26,750 nt of DNA from Acinetobacter geminorum (GTDB lineage Bacteria; Pseudomonadota; Gammaproteobacteria; Pseudomonadales; Moraxellaceae): positions 1 through 26,750 of the forward strand of contig NZ_JABELE010000028.1 of the NCBI RefSeq assembly GCF_013009345.1, given 5' to 3'. Numbering within the stretch: the first letter of the stretch is position 1; every line of letters starts with the position of its first letter. Positions 23,650 to 26,750 of the stretch are shown here, in pieces. Made by a program: the position numbers and the translations under genes. The notes beneath the pieces are model-generated. The model was not told the origin of the DNA. It was given only the letters and a program-made list of their open reading frames with translations, and made no database searches.

Positions 23650-23663
23650 TGTGCAACAAAGCC
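23650..23663 (-). repeat. Solitary IS-type terminal repeat
   Basis: TGTGCAACAAAGCC is the complement of the first 14 bases of the IS end GGCTTTGTTGCACAAA found at 9480 and 26674. The element it belonged to would lie to the left, but no transposase remains there. Confidence 0.5.
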
Positions 23664-23744
23664 CTCCTCAACCACACTATAGCTATAAATTAATTCCATT
23701 ATTTTGTGGTTTAATTAAATTATTAAAGTTTAAGACCCAATTTA

Positions 23745-24050
23745 ATGGATTTATATTTCACTAAACCCGAAGAAGTCGTGACGCTTTTAGGTGAGCGTTT
23801 ACGTAAGCAACGACTCTTTTTGGAGATGTCTCAAGCTGAGGTTGCAGCACGCGCTGGTGTCGGCGTGAATACGGTTTCGAATCTTGAAGCGGCACGAAAT
23901 GTATCTGTTGAAAATTTAGTCCGTATTGCAATGGTCTTGGGTCGATTAAACAAACTTCAGGAGCTGTTTCAACCTCAGCTTAACAGTGTAAAAGATATTC
24001 TACGCTATGAAAGTCAAAGTAAGCACCAGCGTATTAAGAGGAAGGGATAA
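23745..24050 (+). CDS. hipB: HipB-like XRE antitoxin
   Basis: The 101-residue protein has an XRE helix-turn-helix at about residues 28-50 (MSQAEVAARAGVGVNTVSNL) and a helical C-terminus ending in basic residues (KHQRIKRKG). Its stop overlaps the start of the hipA-like gene (TAATG), as in hipBA operons. It should bind operators upstream and inhibit HipA. It appears intact while its partner is broken, so it is now effectively an orphan repressor. No strong Shine-Dalgarno precedes ATG 23745. Confidence 0.82.
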   Translation: MDLYFTKPEEVVTLLGERLRKQRLFLEMSQAEVAARAGVGVNTVSNLEAARNVSVENLVRIAMVLGRLNKLQELFQPQLNSVKDILRYESQSKHQRIKRKG

Positions 24051-25315
24051 TGCTCAACAGTCTTAATGTTTATTACAATGGTTGGGGCGAATCATGGTTA
24101 TGGGGAACGCTGATTAGTTCAACAGCCACCACAGGTAGACCCACTATTGCTTTTGAATATAGTCCAGAAGCAATACAGCGAGGTGTTCAGCTCTCTTCTT
24201 ATTTACTCCCTTTAAAAGGTCTACCACTGAGACAGGGTTTTCCTACTTATCAAATGGGATTACCTGGTCCAGTCTATGATGCTTTGCCGGATGGTTGGGG
24301 CATGTTATTAATGGATCGATATTTTCGAAAAATTGGACTGCATCCGGCACGAATCAGCCCTTTGGAACGTCTAACTTATATTAGCACCCATGCAATGGGT
24401 GCTCTCTCCTTTGAACCCTGTGTCGCAGAGATGCAAACTTCAGAGAATATTCCCCTGCCGCAATTGGCACAGGAAGTCCAAGAAGTCCTCAAAGGAGAAG
24501 GTGGCGAATTTTTTACAACATTTGCTGGTCATGGGTGGCTCCCCCCAAGGTGCCAGATCCAAAGCATTGGTTTACCGAAATCCTGTCAATTTTGAGTTTT
24601 CGACGCAAGCTTCTGATCAAAATGAAGCCTGGCTGATTAAGTTTCCTGCTCAGCAAGAGTATCCTGAAGTCTGCGCCATTGAAGCCGTCTATGCAAAATG
24701 TTTGCGACTTTGTGCAATCGAGACTCCAGACACCCATTTTTTTAATTTGCCCAATGGTTTAATGGCTTTTGCTTCTAAACGATTCGACCGTCAAAATGGC
24801 ATGCGGATTCCAATGCAGAGTTTGGCTGCATATACCGGAGCAGACTATAAAGTTCCAGGTAGCCTAGACTATCGCAATTTTCTTCGGGCAACCTTGATGT
24901 GTACGCAAGATGTGCGGAAAGGCTGCATACTTTTAAACGTGCTGTGTTTAATGTACTTTTCAATAATCGGGATGACCATACCAAGAATTTTTCTTTTCTC
25001 ATGGCAAAAAATGGTCAATGGAAATTGGCTCCAGCCTATGATGTGACCTTCTGTGAAGGTCCAGGTGGTTATCATCAAATGGACATTATGGGAGAAGCGC
25101 TCAATATTTCTCGAAATGACATACATAAACTCGGTACTTCAGAAGCGAATCTGACTACTCTAGAAGTCGATGAGATCATCTTGGCCATGCATGAAATTGC
25201 ACTTCAATTTAGTCAAATTGCGCAACGCCTGTATCCTCATCAAATTCGAGAATCTACCCTAGAGATGATTCAATCACGAATTCAACAAAATATTGATTTT
25301 TTAACTGAAACCTAA
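24050..25315 (+). pseudogene. hipA: HipA-like kinase toxin with two frameshifts
   Basis: Three frames together give one complete HipA-like serine/threonine kinase of about 420 residues. Frame 1 (24050 to ~24535): MLNSLNVYYNGWGESWLWGT to GEFFTTFAG, the N-terminal HipA subdomain. Frame 2 (~24535 to ~24905): GGSPQGARSKALVYR, EAWLIKFPAQQEYPEVCAIE and ETPDTHFF...ASKRFDR, the ATP-binding part. Frame 3 (to 25315): FNVLFNNRDDHTKNFSFLM with the catalytic Asp/His/Asn loop and KLAPAYDVTF with the metal-binding Asp. HipA of E. coli phosphorylates GltX and causes persistence. The two indels should abolish activity unless they are sequencing errors. Confidence 0.87.
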
Positions 25316-25414
25316 GCGTAAATATAAACTAAGCGCCAACCATCAACTTATAGTTAGTCGCTACATAATCTGTAGAACCTGTGAATTAGCTCGCTTTATA
25401 ATCACGAATATTAG

Positions 25415-25699
25415 ATGGATCACCGCCAAGATACGTTCTGCAAGCGTGAAATCACTACATCCAGATCGAAAATCGCTAAGAAAAAACTATCACCAAAAAA
25501 AAGGTCTGCACTATGGATAGATACAGACCAAACTCTGGATAACTACCAGCACGAGAAATATGTCGCAATTTTGCATAGACATGAATTTGATAAAATCAGC
25601 CCAGAAAGCCAGAAATTCATAAAAACTATTTCATCAATCCCCTATAACTTAATCACGTTCATGGTCGATCTTAAATCTTGCGAAAAGTACTCATGCTGA
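25415..25699 (+). CDS. Doubtful 94-codon frame
   Basis: The frame is open from ATG 25415 to 25699 with no convincing ribosome binding site. The product is basic at the N-terminus (SRSKIAKKKLSPKKR) and then mixed. No family is recognised. It could be a small gene or chance; the rest of 25316-25846 shows nothing else. Confidence 0.25.
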   Translation: MDHRQDTFCKREITTSRSKIAKKKLSPKKRSALWIDTDQTLDNYQHEKYVAILHRHEFDKISPESQKFIKTISSIPYNLITFMVDLKSCEKYSC

Positions 25700-25785
25700 C
25701 CTAGCCAAACTGTAAAACTCATGTATTCATAGCCTTTAAATGAATCTTTCAATCGTTATATTTAAGGTAAAAACTAGTAATCAGA

Positions 25786-25880
25786 AGTTATTATCATCCC
25801 CATATAAAACAAACATCAGATTAAAAATAATAACTTTGTAAATTATTTATTCCATTTTTTTTATATTTAGTGTTATCTTT
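25786..25880 (+). repeat. AT-rich dispersed repeat, copy 3
   Basis: Resembles 23201-23292 over about 90 bp. The truncated alkaline phosphatase reading frame ends inside it, so the repeat coincides with the breakpoint that removed the enzyme's C-terminal half. Confidence 0.5.
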
Positions 25881-26686
25881 CCTAACTTCATCTGGGAGAG
25901 TTGAGTTTGATCATAGACCATTCGATAGCCTGCTTGTTGCATTTCTGCGATCAAATTCCGTTGGTCTATCCGTTCTCCCCCTTGATCTTTCGGCAGAAAT
26001 TGACGCTTACCCCCGCCTAGAATCACATCAACCCCATCTTTTAATTTGACGTTATAACGCTGATAGATATCACCTTGCGAACTTGGTACTAATTGGGATG
26101 CTATGTCATTTTCAGCATCACGATGACAAATATGAGCATAAGTCGATGCTGGTGTAGCATGCGTAATGCGAGTTGTTGTGACTACCCCTGTACCCCAACC
26201 TCGTGCTTTGGCCAATTCGAGTAAAGTTTGGGTGTCTTGCTTATTTTGGATCTGAGGATTGGTTCCACATTGATGATTTCCGGTCTGATTTGGTTCTACT
26301 GCAATTGTTCCAGTCTGCATGGATATCACTTCATTTTTCATTTTTACACCTGTCATATAGGCACCCATCGATGGTGCGCTATCTGTAACCTGTGCAACTT
26401 CTGAGAAAGTACGAACAAATGCTGACTCTGGCAGTTGATCTATTGGCAGTTGGCAATCTTCACCAACAGCATAAATTCGTACAGCTGTTAGTGTCGTGAT
26501 ACCCATTCCATCTCCCAAGAAAAAAACCACACGTTGAGGCTGTTTTGATGGTTGTACTGAAGTAGAAGTTGATTGAACTAAAGCAGGACTTTGACAGCCC
26601 GTCAAAATAACTGTGCCCAAACTACACCATGCCAAACTTATTAATTTTTTATTAAATTTTTTCTTATGCCAAAGGCTTTGTTGCAC
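25847..26686 (-). pseudogene. PhoA-type alkaline phosphatase lipoprotein, truncated at both ends
   Basis: The 279-residue frame contains a lipoprotein signal (LISLAWCSLGTVILTGC, Cys31), the metal-binding VVFFLGDGMG (Asp59) and the nucleophile motif VTDSAPSMGAYMTG (Ser103), then TTTRITHATPASTYAH and GGGKRQFLP. Alkaline phosphatases of this family have about 450-550 residues with more metal ligands in the C-terminal half. Here the homologous sequence stops near QLSQMKLGK and ends in unrelated DNA. The apparent start GTG 26686 lies inside the IS end GGCTTTGTTGCACAAA, so the native 5' end is displaced too. A functional enzyme is not expected. Confidence 0.85.
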
Positions 26687-26750
26687 AAACCTATCTCTAA
26701 AGGCTTATTCCACAATATAATTTTGAGATGAATAAGCCTACACCTAAAAT
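26674..26750 (+). mobile_element. Left end of an insertion sequence running off the window
   Basis: GGCTTTGTTGCACAAA at 26674-26689 is identical to the IS5-family end at 9480. The sequence beyond it differs from that copy, so this is a related but different element. It abuts the phosphatase start. The rest lies outside the window. Confidence 0.65.

Larger units (their letters stand above)
22746..23744. other. Gene-poor stretch with a repeat copy and an IS-end relic
   Basis: No convincing gene was found in about 1 kb on either strand. A 64-codon frame at 22961 has no ribosome binding site and no protein-like pattern. The stretch holds repeat copy 2 (23201-23292), an IS-like end (23650-23663) and the hipB upstream region. 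Confidence 0.45.

Noticed and set aside
1..26750. CRISPR array
   Set aside because: No regularly spaced identical repeats were seen; the repeats present are two- or three-copy and irregularly spaced.

Overview
The window looks like accessory DNA of an Acinetobacter species, most likely a plasmid or a mosaic island. The evidence is low-GC DNA, five 28-bp XerC/XerD (pdif) sites of the Acinetobacter plasmid type, insertion sequences with the GGCTTTGTTGCACAAA end common in that genus, and gene families usual there (HigBA, FecA-like receptor, RepB-associated protein remnant). Species, and plasmid versus chromosome, cannot be fixed from the sequence alone.

Layout. (1) 1-1000: decayed plasmid replication region, with C-terminal remnants of a probable initiator and of its companion DNA-binding protein, separated by a striking double palindrome. 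(2) 1000-7250: five pdif sites delimit modules carrying an AhpD/CMD-family protein, a Fur-regulated FecA-like ferric citrate receptor with a broken membrane gene, a four-helix membrane protein, and an intact higBA toxin-antitoxin operon with an overlapping third small gene. A ~220-bp direct repeat ending in pdif brackets the fecA module. (3) 7250-10400: a complete IS3-family element with 3-bp target duplication, then an IS5-family remnant (nonsense-mutated, 5' truncated) abutting the broken N-terminus of an AAA ATPase of RloC/PrrC-like type. (4) 10400-15000: an orphan Phd-type antitoxin, a decayed HigB/HigA pair, and prophage-derived minus-strand genes (lipoprotein remnant, VSR-like nuclease, hypotheticals, frameshifted ninB) separated by strong terminators. 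(5) 15000-21200: a tightly packed minus-strand operon of three genes: a small basic protein, a 780-aa tyrosine-recombinase-like protein with degenerate catalytic residues, and a 1066-aa tyrosine recombinase with a complete catalytic set. This is the most interesting system in the window. (6) 21300-22800: an intact YhfG-Fic toxin-antitoxin pair and two decayed small genes, one an AlpA-family regulator. (7) 22800-26750: gene-poor DNA with repeats, hipB plus a doubly frameshifted hipA, and an alkaline phosphatase truncated at both ends and bordered by a further IS end.

How it fits together. The left part is organised by XerCD recombination between pdif sites, the middle and right by transposition and a three-gene recombinase module. 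Several toxin-antitoxin systems sit among these units, two intact and two decayed. The many frameshifts, in-frame stops and fusions show a region in active turnover. They could partly be sequencing errors, but the truncations and fusions are not explained that way.
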